The translations under genes and the position numbers were made by a program. A stretch of 64,000 nt of DNA. Source: Pseudarthrobacter sp. C4D7 (lineage in GTDB: Bacteria; Actinomycetota; Actinomycetes; Actinomycetales; Micrococcaceae). Below the pieces are notes generated by a model. That model was not told where the DNA came from and made no database searches. It worked only from the letters and a program-made list of their open reading frames with translations. This document shows, piece by piece, positions 6,670-15,493 of the stretch. The stretch's first letter is position 1. Each line of letters starts with the position of its first letter. The stretch covers positions 124,001-188,000 of the forward strand of contig NZ_JABFMW010000004.1 of the NCBI RefSeq assembly GCF_013359725.1, in the 5' to 3' direction.

Positions 6670-7863
6670 ATGAAGCTCCTGTACGTGACTGAAAGCGTGC
6701 CCAACCGGGACCCGGAACTGGGCGACGGAAGCTCGATGATCCCGTATGAAGTGATCCGCCACCTCCCTCCCGACGTCGCGGTCACGCTGTTGACCTTCAC
6801 GGGCCCTGTACCTGTTCCGCCAGAGATCAGGGACCGCTGCGACGCCGTGTACGAACTGGCGCCGCGGGAGGAGTTTTCGGCCTTTGCCAGGTCCCTGGGC
6901 GGCCTTGCCGGGCTGGGGAAACACCGGCGGTCCACCCCATCTGCCCGTGCGGCAGCCGCCCGCTTGTCCGCCGACCGGGATGCCACACTGATCCACGGCC
7001 CCCACGCCCTTTTCCTGTCGCACTGCGCCACCGGGCCTTTGGTCCTGCAGACAGTGGACCCCTGGTCCATCCGGGCGGGAATGGACACCGCCATTGCCCG
7101 GACCTTCCGGCCCGCCTACCGGCTCCGCGAACACTTGGCCGCCCGCGCTGAACGGCAACTTCCGTCCCGGGCCAGGCTCCTTACGGTGGGAGCCCGGGAC
7201 GCGGCGGCCTGGTCCGCCGCCCTGGGCAGGGCGGTCACCAGCATCCCCAACGGAACGGCAGCCGCCGGTGCCCGGCGCCGGGAGCGGGATGCCCCTGTGG
7301 TGTGCTTTGCCGGCAGCCTGAACTATGCGCCAAACGTGGACAGCGCCACCGTGCTGGTCAACAGGATCGCGCCGCTGGTGTGGCGTGAGGTGCCTGGCGC
7401 ACGTTTCGTGATTGCCGGGCGGCGCCCCACGCCGGCGGTCCAGGCGCTGGCCGGACCGCACGTGGACGTCCTGCCCAACGTTCCCTCCATCCTGGAGGTA
7501 TTCCAGGAGTCGGATGTGGCGGTCTTCCCGGACGAGCACGGCGTGGGCATCCGGAACTCCGTTCTGGAGGCCCTCGCCGCGGGGCTGCCCGTGGTGGCCT
7601 CGCCGGTGGCCGCGAGGGAGCTTCCTTCCCACCCCCTGCTGGCGGTCCTGGACAGCGAGGAAGCACTCGCCCGCAAAGTGGTGGAACACCTCACCGCGCC
7701 CGGACGTCCACAGGATCCACCCCCCGGCGCGGCGGCGGGACCTGCCGGAGCCGCAGTCCGGACCTGGGACACCGTGGCGGCCGAATACCTGGCGGAAGTC
7801 CAGGCGGCCATGTCAGGCTCAACCCCGGCGGGGGAGCTCACCCGGACGAACCGGCAACCATGA
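6670..7863 (+). CDS. Glycosyltransferase, GT-B fold (GT4-like)
   Basis: 397 residues. It opens KLLYVTESVPNRDPELGDGS, with the glycosyl-acceptor lobe first, and the donor-binding lobe holds PVVCFAGSLNYAPNVDSA (about 205-225) and VFPDEHGVGIRNSVLEALAAGLPVVAS (split by the E(x7)E-like donor motif, about 280-310). This matches GT4 retaining transferases that add a sugar to a lipid-linked glycan at the inner membrane face. It overlaps the following flippase by 4 bases (ATGA), so the two are co-translated. The start ATG at 6670 is chosen from the -10 spacing and lack of upstream Shine-Dalgarno. Confidence 0.85.
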   Translation: MKLLYVTESVPNRDPELGDGSSMIPYEVIRHLPPDVAVTLLTFTGPVPVPPEIRDRCDAVYELAPREEFSAFARSLGGLAGLGKHRRSTPSARAAAARLSADRDATLIHGPHALFLSHCATGPLVLQTVDPWSIRAGMDTAIARTFRPAYRLREHLAARAERQLPSRARLLTVGARDAAAWSAALGRAVTSIPNGTAAAGARRRERDAPVVCFAGSLNYAPNVDSATVLVNRIAPLVWREVPGARFVIAGRRPTPAVQALAGPHVDVLPNVPSILEVFQESDVAVFPDEHGVGIRNSVLEALAAGLPVVASPVAARELPSHPLLAVLDSEEALARKVVEHLTAPGRPQDPPPGAAAGPAGAAVRTWDTVAAEYLAEVQAAMSGSTPAGELTRTNRQP

Positions 7864-9314
7864 CGTACGCGCCGGGGGAATTGGAGCGCAAGGGCGTCAG
7901 GGGAGCCCTGTGGCAGGGACTGGCCTTCGCCTCGGGCAGGGTGATCGTCCTGGTGACCACGGTGGTCCTGGCACGGCTCCTCTCACCCGAGGAATACGGC
8001 CTCGTAGCGTTGGCCCTCGTCCTGATGGCCTACGCCGAAACCATCGCTGACGCCGGCGTGGGACAAGCCCTGGTCTACCTGCCCAAGACACCGGTCATCG
8101 CCAGGTCGGCGCTGCTGCTCTCCGTTGCTCTGGGCGCAGTGCTTGCCGTGGCGGCCATCCTCGCCGCCGATACGGTGGAGGACCTCCTGGGGCTGGACGG
8201 CGTGGCGCCGCTGGTTCAGGTGCTGGGGATTTCCGTGCTGGCCACCGCGTGCGGCGCCGTCCCGGAAGCCATCATGCGCCGGGACCTGAAATTCAGGCAG
8301 CTCACGGCGGCTCCGGTCCTGCGCGCCGCCACCATGGGGACGGTGACCCTCTACCTGGCCTTCACGGGCCACGGAGCCTGGTCACTCGCCGTCGGAACGG
8401 CTGCCGGGTCCGTGGCCTATGCCGCCACCTGTTGGTTCCTGGTCCGGCACGAGGCCCCCTGGCAAATCTGGCGGGTCAGCCGCAGCGCCATCAGGGAAAA
8501 CGTCCGCTTCGGCGCGCCGGTGGCCGGCAGCACCATGCTGGCCCGGGCGATCTTCGACGTCGACTACCTCGTCATCGGCATCGTGCTGGGCGCGCACGCG
8601 CTGGGCCTTTACACCCTGGCCTTCAGGCTTCCCGAGGCCCTGATCCTGAACGTCTTCTTTGTCTTGTCCACTGTCCTGTTCCCCCTCTATACGCAGGTCC
8701 GCGGCGACCGGCAGCGGCTGCGGGACGGCTACCTGAAGAGTGTCACCGTGCAGGCGCTGTACGGCATTACCGCAGGTGTGGGCCTGGCCGTGGTGGCGCC
8801 CGTCCTGGTCCCGGTCCTGTTCGGGCAGCAATGGGAGGAATCGGTCACTCCCCTGGTGTTCCTTGCCCTGTACGCGGCCGCCCGTTCCCTCGGCGCCGGA
8901 GCCAACGACGTCTACAAGGCCATGGGCCGGCCCGGCCTGTCCATCTGGATCTCCGTGGTGCGCCTGGTGGTGCTCCTCCCGGCCCTGGTCTTCGCCACCC
9001 GGTGGGGCATCGTGGGGGTAGCCTGCGCCCAGATGGTGGTGGCGGTAGTCTTCGCGTTCGGCATGCAGGCGGTAGCAGCCAGGGTCATGGGGACCAGGAT
9101 GCGCCGGCTGATGCGCGCCGCGCTCCCCGGCTTGGTGTGCGGCGCCGCCGTCGGCCTCGTGGGCCTGCTGAACTTTGCCCGGCACGCCTTGGGGCCCGTC
9201 CCCACGCTGGCGGTCATGGTGGTTGCCGGAGTAGCCGCCGTGTACGCCGTACTGCGATTCGGCTACCGGGGCCTCCACGACGAGATCCTGGGGCTTTTCC
9301 GGCACAAGAACTAA
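7860..9314 (+). CDS. Polysaccharide flippase (MOP/Wzx-like)
   Basis: 484 residues with about 12-14 hydrophobic segments. N-terminal KGVRGALWQGLAFASGRVIV and the segment LSPEEYGLVALALVLMAYAE are typical of the Wzx/RfbX branch of the MOP superfamily, which moves undecaprenyl-linked oligosaccharides across the membrane. It follows the GT4 gene with a 4-base overlap and ends at a hairpin shared with the convergent kinase gene. A second flippase is encoded at 32277, so the locus may export two different repeat units. Confidence 0.88.
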   Translation: MTYAPGELERKGVRGALWQGLAFASGRVIVLVTTVVLARLLSPEEYGLVALALVLMAYAETIADAGVGQALVYLPKTPVIARSALLLSVALGAVLAVAAILAADTVEDLLGLDGVAPLVQVLGISVLATACGAVPEAIMRRDLKFRQLTAAPVLRAATMGTVTLYLAFTGHGAWSLAVGTAAGSVAYAATCWFLVRHEAPWQIWRVSRSAIRENVRFGAPVAGSTMLARAIFDVDYLVIGIVLGAHALGLYTLAFRLPEALILNVFFVLSTVLFPLYTQVRGDRQRLRDGYLKSVTVQALYGITAGVGLAVVAPVLVPVLFGQQWEESVTPLVFLALYAAARSLGAGANDVYKAMGRPGLSIWISVVRLVVLLPALVFATRWGIVGVACAQMVVAVVFAFGMQAVAARVMGTRMRRLMRAALPGLVCGAAVGLVGLLNFARHALGPVPTLAVMVVAGVAAVYAVLRFGYRGLHDEILGLFRHKN

Positions 9315-9315
9315 G

Positions 9316-9348
9316 GCCGGGAGGCGGCTGGACGCCGGACCTCCCGGC
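9316..9348. terminator. Bidirectional hairpin between convergent operons
   Basis: GCCGGGAGG (9316-9324) pairs with CCTCCCGGC (9340-9348). It starts two bases after the flippase stop and ends 12 bases before the stop of the convergent APH gene. No T-run is present. Confidence 0.6.
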
Positions 9349-9359
9349 AGGCCGGCGCC

Positions 9360-10373
9360 CTAGGCCGATTCGACCACGTGGCGCCACAACCAGAAATCCC
9401 GGTCCGCCTGGAGGGTGGCCCGCACTTTTCCGTTGCCCTGCGACGGGTCAGCCTCCGCCTCCTGGGCCAGCCGGTCGGCGAGCGTGGCGGTGGACCGCGC
9501 CCAGGTGGCGATGACCAGCAGCGGCAGGAGTCCGTGGTCCACTCCCCTCATGCCCAGGTGGTGCGACAGTGGTTCCAGCGCCCAGCCGTCCGCGCCGAAG
9601 GCTTTGTCGAACGCCGCCACCTGGGCCTCCCTGACAAACGCCTGTTCATTGGATTCGCTGAGGTACTGGAGGTAGAACACCAGGTCGTGCCCGGGAACGC
9701 CGTCCGTGAGCGAGCGTTCCCAGTCCATGACCTGCAGGGCACCGCCTGGTTTGACGAGCAGGTTGGGATGGCTCAGGTCGCCGTGCTCGATGACCGCGGG
9801 CAGCTGCGACCGGCGCAGCGGGGCAAGGAGTTCATGCGTGTGTTCAACCAGTTCATTGGTTTGGGCATCCGCACCGGCCAGTACCTCCAGGGCCGCCAGC
9901 GGCGCGGCGACGGCACGCTGGTACCAGTCCACGTTCGCGGCGGCGGGCTGCGTGCAGGGGAGGGCGCCAACAAATTCGGTCCCTGTGGCGACGGCGGCGG
10001 CCAGGTCCGCTGCTACCGTCCTGGGATCGAGCGGCAGGCCGGTCAGCGCGGTTTCAACCAGGACCGTATACGGCCCCACGTCCTTGATTCCCACCAGGCG
10101 TGGAACACCGGCCCCTGAATTGCGGACTGCCACGGAGAGCTGGGCCAGCATGGCCGCCTCGCGCTGGACGCCGCTGTTGTCACCTGGCTGCCGCGGCACC
10201 TTCACCACCAGGGCGGGCTCGCTGCGCCCGGCCGGGAACACCAGGGCAACAACATGCCGGGAGGTTGCAAACCGCGGCGTCAGCAGCAGTGTCTCCCACC
10301 TCTTGCCCAGGCCATACTGGCCGAGGCCGAACTCCTCGAAGTGGTCCCGCAGGAACTGGTCGATGAAACTCAC
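9360..10373 (-). CDS. APH-family phosphotransferase (kinase fold)
   Basis: 337 residues with the aminoglycoside-phosphotransferase/choline-kinase fold: an N-lobe with VVKVPRQPGDN (ATP-contact lysine), the catalytic loop IEHGDLSHPNLLV (D and N of the HGDxxxxN motif, about 215-228) and the metal-binding VMDWE (about 235-240). Such enzymes phosphorylate small hydroxylated compounds, including sugars and choline. Its GTG start overlaps the stop of the upstream three-part fusion gene (GTGA), so the two are translationally coupled and probably act together. Within an EPS operon the likeliest role is phosphorylation of a sugar or a sugar substituent; drug resistance is less likely. Substrate unknown. 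Confidence 0.8.
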   Translation of the reverse strand: MSFIDQFLRDHFEEFGLGQYGLGKRWETLLLTPRFATSRHVVALVFPAGRSEPALVVKVPRQPGDNSGVQREAAMLAQLSVAVRNSGAGVPRLVGIKDVGPYTVLVETALTGLPLDPRTVAADLAAAVATGTEFVGALPCTQPAAANVDWYQRAVAAPLAALEVLAGADAQTNELVEHTHELLAPLRRSQLPAVIEHGDLSHPNLLVKPGGALQVMDWERSLTDGVPGHDLVFYLQYLSESNEQAFVREAQVAAFDKAFGADGWALEPLSHHLGMRGVDHGLLPLLVIATWARSTATLADRLAQEAEADPSQGNGKVRATLQADRDFWLWRHVVESA

Positions 10374-12346
10374 TGCGCCACATTCCTCTCCGGCCGGCGG
10401 CCGGTGACGGTGCCCTCCGGCACCAAAAGATCGAATACCCGCAATGCCAGGGCAGTGTGCACCGCGGCCGCTTTGAGCGCTCCGAAACACACGTCCTTGC
10501 GCAGGGCCAGGGTGTCCCGGATGGACACGCTGGACCGCACCGGAACCAGCCGGGCGGTCCGGTCGCGGTTGGGGGCATTCCAGTACACGGCAACGTCCTG
10601 GTACCCCCGGCGTTCCAGGGACCGCTTCCAGCCCCGCAGCGTCCGGGGACCTTGGTTCCGGAGGAGGGAGCGGCTGGCCTCCACGCAGATCCAGCCTCCC
10701 GGTTCCAGCGCCCGTTCGGCCTTTTCGATCTGGCCGGAATCGGGTGACGACAACAGCACGACGTCACATTTCCCGGCGTCCGGCCCGGCCACCGGCCCGT
10801 CAAGCCGCACGGCCCGGGGGTCCAGCAGGCGCAAGGCTGATTCGGTTTCCGCGCTGATCCTCCCGGCGAAGCCCAGGGTCCGCGGCTGCAGCACAGGGAG
10901 CAGGAAGCGCCAGTCCAGGAGCCGCCAAAGGTGCAGGGAAAGGGCCTCGCCCGCGCCGGCTTCCGCGGAGGTGCCACCGTGGGTGGAGGTGTCGACGGCG
11001 GTGGGCCGGTGGGGAGCGCGGCCGGCGGTTGCCGCCGTCCCGGCTTCCGGGGAACACGTGTCCCAGATGATGCCGGTGGCCACCCGCTGCACTTCCTCCA
11101 CGGGCTGGGAAGCATCAACCACCCGGCTGCCGGGCAGCCGATCCGCCAGCTGGAGGTAGTCGTTGCGCCACGATTCCAGGACCTCCGGGCTGTGTTCACC
11201 CTTCCGCTCGAACATCACCGCACCGGGCACGTCAAGGACCAGGAGGACATCCGGTGCCGGGATGACGGCCAGGGCCAGGGCGTTGCTGATCCTTGCCAGC
11301 GGTCCGCCGGGACCGGCGAGGAGCGCGTCATAGGCCACGCGGTCCATCAGCACCACCTTGCCCATGCGGCGGTAGAACCTGGCCAGGACCCCGCCCCGCA
11401 CCAGCCGGTACACCTTCTTGGCTGTCCGCCCGCCCGGAATCCGGTTGAGTACGGCATCGAACGGCCCGGCACCCCACAGCCCCATATACACGTATTTTGT
11501 GGGCAACGGCACGTCCGCGTGGAGCCCGTTCAACAGCGTGGTCTTGCCGGCCCCGTCCGGTGCCATGACACCCAACAGCGGAGTATGCCCCCGGAGCCGC
11601 GCACCGGAGCGCCGCAGTGTCCGGTTCAGCACTTCGATGAATGCCGGGCTTGGGCCACCGCTCCAGGACGCCTTCATTCGTGCGGCCACGGCGGGCGCGT
11701 CCTCGAAGCGTCCCGCGATGACCAGGTTCAGCATGTCGGTTGCCAGCCCGGCACCCACCCTGCGCCGGACCGACTCGGCGATCCTGCCGCCGTCGGCCGC
11801 CACCTTGGCAGCCGTTCGCGCAAGGTCCTGCCGTTCCGGGGCCACCTCACCCTTGTCCATGAACAGGTGCAGCAGGAACAGCCAGGCCTGGTCCGCGGCG
11901 TCGGGCGTCCAGTACGGGCCGCGCCGGACCCTCCGCCGGAGGCAGCGGGCAGCCCACGGGGTGCGCCACTGCTGGCAGGAGCCGAAAGCCAGGTCGGAGA
12001 CTACGTCCAGCTTGATCCAGGCTCCGTCCTCGGCGGAGTAGGAGAAGTAGAACCTGTGGCTGCCATGCCCCCATGCCAGGACCCTGCAGAACCCGGCCGC
12101 CGCCATGACATCGTCGAGCCGGGACAGCAGGTGCTTGTCCACCAGGATGTCCACGTCCCCGGAGGGCAGGGCCAGGTCGTCTTCTCCGCGGAGCAGGAGC
12201 CAGGGCAGTCCGGTCCCGTCAAGGGTGCCGAAGACGGCCGCCACCCGTGGATGGATCAGTTGCGGCTTTCCCGGGAGGTCCGGCCCGCCCAGGGCACCCA
12301 CACGCCCCAGCTCTTCGGGAAGCGGAAGGTCACTGGTGATATCCAT
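10370..12346 (-). CDS. Three-part fusion: nucleotidyltransferase-like, thymidylate-kinase-like, Rossmann domain
   Basis: 658 residues. Part one (about 35-210) resembles the nucleotidyltransferase superfamily, with LLLRGEDDL and SGDVDILVD (two acidic residues in a DxD pattern) and a second IKLDVV at about 111. Part two (about 252-430) is thymidylate-kinase-like, with Walker A APDGAGKTT (262-270), DR at 335-336 and a hydrophobic VLLVLDVPG strand. Part three (about 470-640) has methyltransferase-like strands (CDVVLLSSPDSGQ, ALEPGGWICVEASRS) but no clear glycine-rich SAM loop, so it may be degenerate. The start has GGGGGA 7 bases upstream. It is coupled to the APH kinase downstream. I do not recognise this architecture; a role in modifying a glycan with a phosphate-containing group is only a guess. 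Confidence 0.75.
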   Translation of the reverse strand: MDITSDLPLPEELGRVGALGGPDLPGKPQLIHPRVAAVFGTLDGTGLPWLLLRGEDDLALPSGDVDILVDKHLLSRLDDVMAAAGFCRVLAWGHGSHRFYFSYSAEDGAWIKLDVVSDLAFGSCQQWRTPWAARCLRRRVRRGPYWTPDAADQAWLFLLHLFMDKGEVAPERQDLARTAAKVAADGGRIAESVRRRVGAGLATDMLNLVIAGRFEDAPAVAARMKASWSGGPSPAFIEVLNRTLRRSGARLRGHTPLLGVMAPDGAGKTTLLNGLHADVPLPTKYVYMGLWGAGPFDAVLNRIPGGRTAKKVYRLVRGGVLARFYRRMGKVVLMDRVAYDALLAGPGGPLARISNALALAVIPAPDVLLVLDVPGAVMFERKGEHSPEVLESWRNDYLQLADRLPGSRVVDASQPVEEVQRVATGIIWDTCSPEAGTAATAGRAPHRPTAVDTSTHGGTSAEAGAGEALSLHLWRLLDWRFLLPVLQPRTLGFAGRISAETESALRLLDPRAVRLDGPVAGPDAGKCDVVLLSSPDSGQIEKAERALEPGGWICVEASRSLLRNQGPRTLRGWKRSLERRGYQDVAVYWNAPNRDRTARLVPVRSSVSIRDTLALRKDVCFGALKAAAVHTALALRVFDLLVPEGTVTGRRPERNVAQ

Positions 12347-12395
12347 GGTTCAATCCCCCAAATCGTCCTAACCGCAGATGCGGTTCTTGGTTCGT

Positions 12396-13226
12396 TCACG
12401 GTGTGTAGGCATATTGGGCCACCCAATCAACCTGCAGGTGCCCGTCGGTGCCGGCGGCGGGAAAGTCCGCCTTGGCGTCGTCTGCGGTTTCCACCTGGAG
12501 CGTCCAGCGCATGGGCGTGTCAGGCACACCCCTGGGTTTGGTTGTCTGGTCCACCAGCTCGTCGTCCAGGAACCACCGGACCAGGCCGGGCTTCCATTCG
12601 ATCGTGGCAACGTGCCACTGACCCGCGCGGGCCTTGGAGTACGTCTTGTCAGCCGGATCGAAATCCATCCCGTCTGTGGTGCGGGTCCCCTTGATCGCAG
12701 AGTTACCGTAAAGGGATCCATCCAGGGCCCCTTCTGGCCAATCGATTTCCCCTTCGTTCCAGTCGTCGCTGGAGGGCCAGAGGAGGAACGCCATCTTGTA
12801 GCCGGGAATGGCGTCGTACCGGAACCTGACCGAGTACCGTCCGTACGTCTGGCCCGTGTAGCCGAACGGAATGACGCTTGCCACCCGGGGCCTGTCGTTC
12901 GAGTAGTGGAGATGGAAATCGAGGTAGCCGTCATGGACCGACAGGACGTCGTCCGGGGTGTAGGTGCCGAAGCCCGAGGAGTCGGAGAAATCGGAGTAGC
13001 CGCGCATGTCAGGCCCGTACACCTGTCCCACCGCCCCCAGGGGGGCGGGGACATCGAAGTCCTGCACCATGGTCTGCCGCCAGGACGGCAGGTCCCCTTT
13101 GGGGGCGCCGCTGTCCTTAACCGAATCGGCGTGGAGTGCCAGGAGGGCGACTCCGACAATGGACAACGACGTCACCGTCACAAGCGACAGCTGGTACATC
13201 CGTCCGCTATTTTCCCCAGTCAGCAC
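12396..13226 (-). CDS. GH16 family glycoside hydrolase, membrane-anchored or secreted
   Basis: 276 residues with an N-terminal hydrophobic segment (LVTVTSLSIVGVALLALHA, about 14-32) and a GH16 domain containing NEGEIDWPEG, the ExDxxE catalytic pattern. The GTG start (13224-13226) is preceded by GAGG and overlaps the upstream membrane-protein gene by 20 bases; an ATG nine codons later is possible. Located inside the minus-strand glycan operon, it may cut or transglycosylate the polymer made by this cluster, controlling chain length or release. It differs in sequence from the riboswitch-controlled GH16 at 5443. Confidence 0.85.
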   Translation of the reverse strand: MLTGENSGRMYQLSLVTVTSLSIVGVALLALHADSVKDSGAPKGDLPSWRQTMVQDFDVPAPLGAVGQVYGPDMRGYSDFSDSSGFGTYTPDDVLSVHDGYLDFHLHYSNDRPRVASVIPFGYTGQTYGRYSVRFRYDAIPGYKMAFLLWPSSDDWNEGEIDWPEGALDGSLYGNSAIKGTRTTDGMDFDPADKTYSKARAGQWHVATIEWKPGLVRWFLDDELVDQTTKPRGVPDTPMRWTLQVETADDAKADFPAAGTDGHLQVDWVAQYAYTP

Positions 13227-15420
13227 GTGAAACCTCGTAGATCCTCACCGACTTGTTCTCGAACACCAGCTCGGTGCCGCGGGCCACTTCCAGGTCGTGT
13301 TCAAGCGGAACCATGACATCCTCGGGGAACTGCCGCAGCACGCCCGTGGAGGTGCGCTGCTGCAGGTCTGACACCACCACGAAGACACGGTCCGAAGGCC
13401 GCAGCTGGGCCGCGGACCTGGTCCTGTCGACGTAGGCCAGCATGTCGTCACCCGTGAACGGCTGGGCGGGGTTGTGCAGCTTGGCGGCAACCGAGACCAG
13501 CTGTCCGTTGCGGAGGTAGAAGGCGTAGTGCGGGCCGACCAGCAGCGGCAGGTGGTAGGTGGTTTCCACCACTGCGTCGCCCCGGCGGACATTCGAGTCA
13601 AGCCAGCGGCTTGCTGTTACGTCCGCGGCGGATACGCGGACGTTGGCTTCATTCTGGAAGTACACGGCCGTGAAGAGCACGGCCATGACCGAGATGGCCG
13701 ATGCAGCCCCCACTATTGCCTTCCTGCCCGGGAGTTTCCCTGACCAGAAGAGCCAGGCTGCACCGATCGCAAGCCAGGGAAGGGCAAACATGAAGACCCG
13801 GAGCCTTCCCTCGCCGCCGTAGGACGTGCCAAACAGTCCCACGATGGGCGTTGCCGCGAGCGTGCCCACGATCAGGGTGGTGCGGACGTTGCCCCGGCGG
13901 AAGTTCCGGATGAATCCAAGCCCGGCGAGCAGGGCCGTGAACAGGGACAAGGCCAGTGCCTCGCGTGCCAGCCACCGTCCGGCGAACAGGGACGGGGCCG
14001 CAGAGCCGCTGCTGGACTTGTAGCCTGCGTTGGCCAGGAAGTCGAAGCCGCTGAGCAGCCCGTACTTGTCCTTGACGAACTCGGCGTTGGGCAGGAGGTA
14101 GAGAAGTGCCATCACCAGCAGCGCGGGCGCCAGCCAGGCAGGCTTGAAATAGCGGGCCAGGAAGAGCGGGAAAAGCCCCAGGATGGCCAGGTAGGGGGTC
14201 AGCTGGTGGCTCATCACAATCATTGCCTGCAGGACCAGGACCGCGGCGATTGCCAGTGCCTGCTGGCGGCGGCTGTATGTCCTGATCTCCTCCTGCACGG
14301 GCGCCTCCCGCGACAGCCGGCGGGACAGCCGCTCCTCAATCCTGACCGCCCAGGGGGCAGGATCGCCGCGAAGGAACGTCAGGATCACCAGGCACATGGT
14401 CAGGTGGAGGGTGTAGGCAAACGCCTGCGGGGAGTAGTAGTTCTGGTTCAGCCAGTTCGAGAGGGCAAAGACCAGCGTGCTCGTCCAGTAGATCCGGGGG
14501 TTCTTGGTCAGGGTCCGGGCGATGGCCAGGACAAGCACCACGTTGATCAGCGCAAATACCGGCTCCGCCCACCCGGCGTACGCCATGGCGTCCTTGTATC
14601 CGCTGGATTCACCCAGGAACGCACTGAACAGGAAGAAGCCGGGCCAGCGGTTGTAGATGTCGATGTCGGGATTGAACTGGCCGGTGGTCTGGATCAGGTC
14701 CGTGACGGCGATGTGCTTGTAGGTCCAGGGCAGCCGCGGGACGTCCGTCAGCAGGCCGGCGGAAGAGTAGAGGATGGCCACCAGTCCCGTGATCGACGCA
14801 CCGGTAAACCACCCGGAGTTTGCGTCATTCCGGACGATGCTCCAGATGCAGAGTGCAACCACCAGCGCCAGTGCCAGGTACCAGGTGACCGGGAAGGCTG
14901 CGAGCAGCCCGAGGTCGCCCAGGCGGGGGTTGGTGGACCCCAGTGAAAATCCCCACAGGATCATGGCGGCCAGCAGGACCAGCCAGGGTGCGTAGGTCCG
15001 GATCGCGGGACGCGGCAGCTGCGGCGCGGCAGCCCGGGCTCCGGGCGGCAGCGGCACCAGCAGGGCGGCTGCGGATACCAGCATGATGCCGACGGCGGCC
15101 GGCCGGGGATTCCAGACCTGGAGCCAGCCCATGAGGGCAGCCACCAGGGCGAAGGCAGTGGCACCGGCGACGACCGTGAAGATCAGGCGGGCCACAGGAT
15201 CAACGTCCCGGAACCACCGCACCAGGGCCCATCCGGGGATGGCGAGGATCACCAGGAGTTTGGCGCCCGCGACGGACTCACCCCCGACATCGAACAGGAT
15301 CAGGACCGCCGTCACGGCACCGATGAGTGCCAGGACGTAATCGGAATACCCTGGCCTGCGCCGGCGTGGAGTGCGGGAGTTCATCGGGCCGGACACGTCA
15401 CCCCTGATGAGAAGCGCCAT
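13207..15420 (-). CDS. Large multi-pass membrane protein, GT-C/polymerase-like
   Basis: 737 residues with roughly 14 hydrophobic helices spanning about 28-570, then an extracytoplasmic C-terminal domain (about 585-737). A periplasmic-style loop contains NPDIDIYNRWPGFFLFSAFLG and NWLNQNYYSPQAFAYTLHL, as seen in actinobacterial glycosyltransferase-like membrane proteins of unknown family, probably using lipid-linked sugar donors. It could polymerise the repeat unit made by this operon, which otherwise lacks a Wzy protein. AGGAG lies 9 bases before the ATG. A 73-base gap separates it from the upstream GT2 gene. Confidence 0.72.
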   Translation of the reverse strand: MALLIRGDVSGPMNSRTPRRRRPGYSDYVLALIGAVTAVLILFDVGGESVAGAKLLVILAIPGWALVRWFRDVDPVARLIFTVVAGATAFALVAALMGWLQVWNPRPAAVGIMLVSAAALLVPLPPGARAAAPQLPRPAIRTYAPWLVLLAAMILWGFSLGSTNPRLGDLGLLAAFPVTWYLALALVVALCIWSIVRNDANSGWFTGASITGLVAILYSSAGLLTDVPRLPWTYKHIAVTDLIQTTGQFNPDIDIYNRWPGFFLFSAFLGESSGYKDAMAYAGWAEPVFALINVVLVLAIARTLTKNPRIYWTSTLVFALSNWLNQNYYSPQAFAYTLHLTMCLVILTFLRGDPAPWAVRIEERLSRRLSREAPVQEEIRTYSRRQQALAIAAVLVLQAMIVMSHQLTPYLAILGLFPLFLARYFKPAWLAPALLVMALLYLLPNAEFVKDKYGLLSGFDFLANAGYKSSSGSAAPSLFAGRWLAREALALSLFTALLAGLGFIRNFRRGNVRTTLIVGTLAATPIVGLFGTSYGGEGRLRVFMFALPWLAIGAAWLFWSGKLPGRKAIVGAASAISVMAVLFTAVYFQNEANVRVSAADVTASRWLDSNVRRGDAVVETTYHLPLLVGPHYAFYLRNGQLVSVAAKLHNPAQPFTGDDMLAYVDRTRSAAQLRPSDRVFVVVSDLQQRTSTGVLRQFPEDVMVPLEHDLEVARGTELVFENKSVRIYEVSRADWGK

Positions 15421-15493
15421 ACTGTTTCAACTCCTGGATTGCTTGCCGCCGGTGGAGTGGGTTTCCCCCAACGGCCCATATGTGGACTATCGG

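Noticed and set aside
6082-7689. Minus-strand open frame of 535 codons across the GH16/GT4 junction
   Set aside because: It runs through a strong terminator and antisense to two genes with clear families; no domain seen.
9360-10373. Aminoglycoside resistance gene
   Set aside because: The fold is APH-like, but the gene is coupled to a glycan-operon gene and not near other resistance markers; sugar or metabolite kinase is more likely.
10931-12694. Very long + strand open frame (587 codons) opposite the three-part fusion gene
   Set aside because: It is a shadow of the minus-strand gene; the minus-strand translation has recognisable domains and a good start, this one does not.
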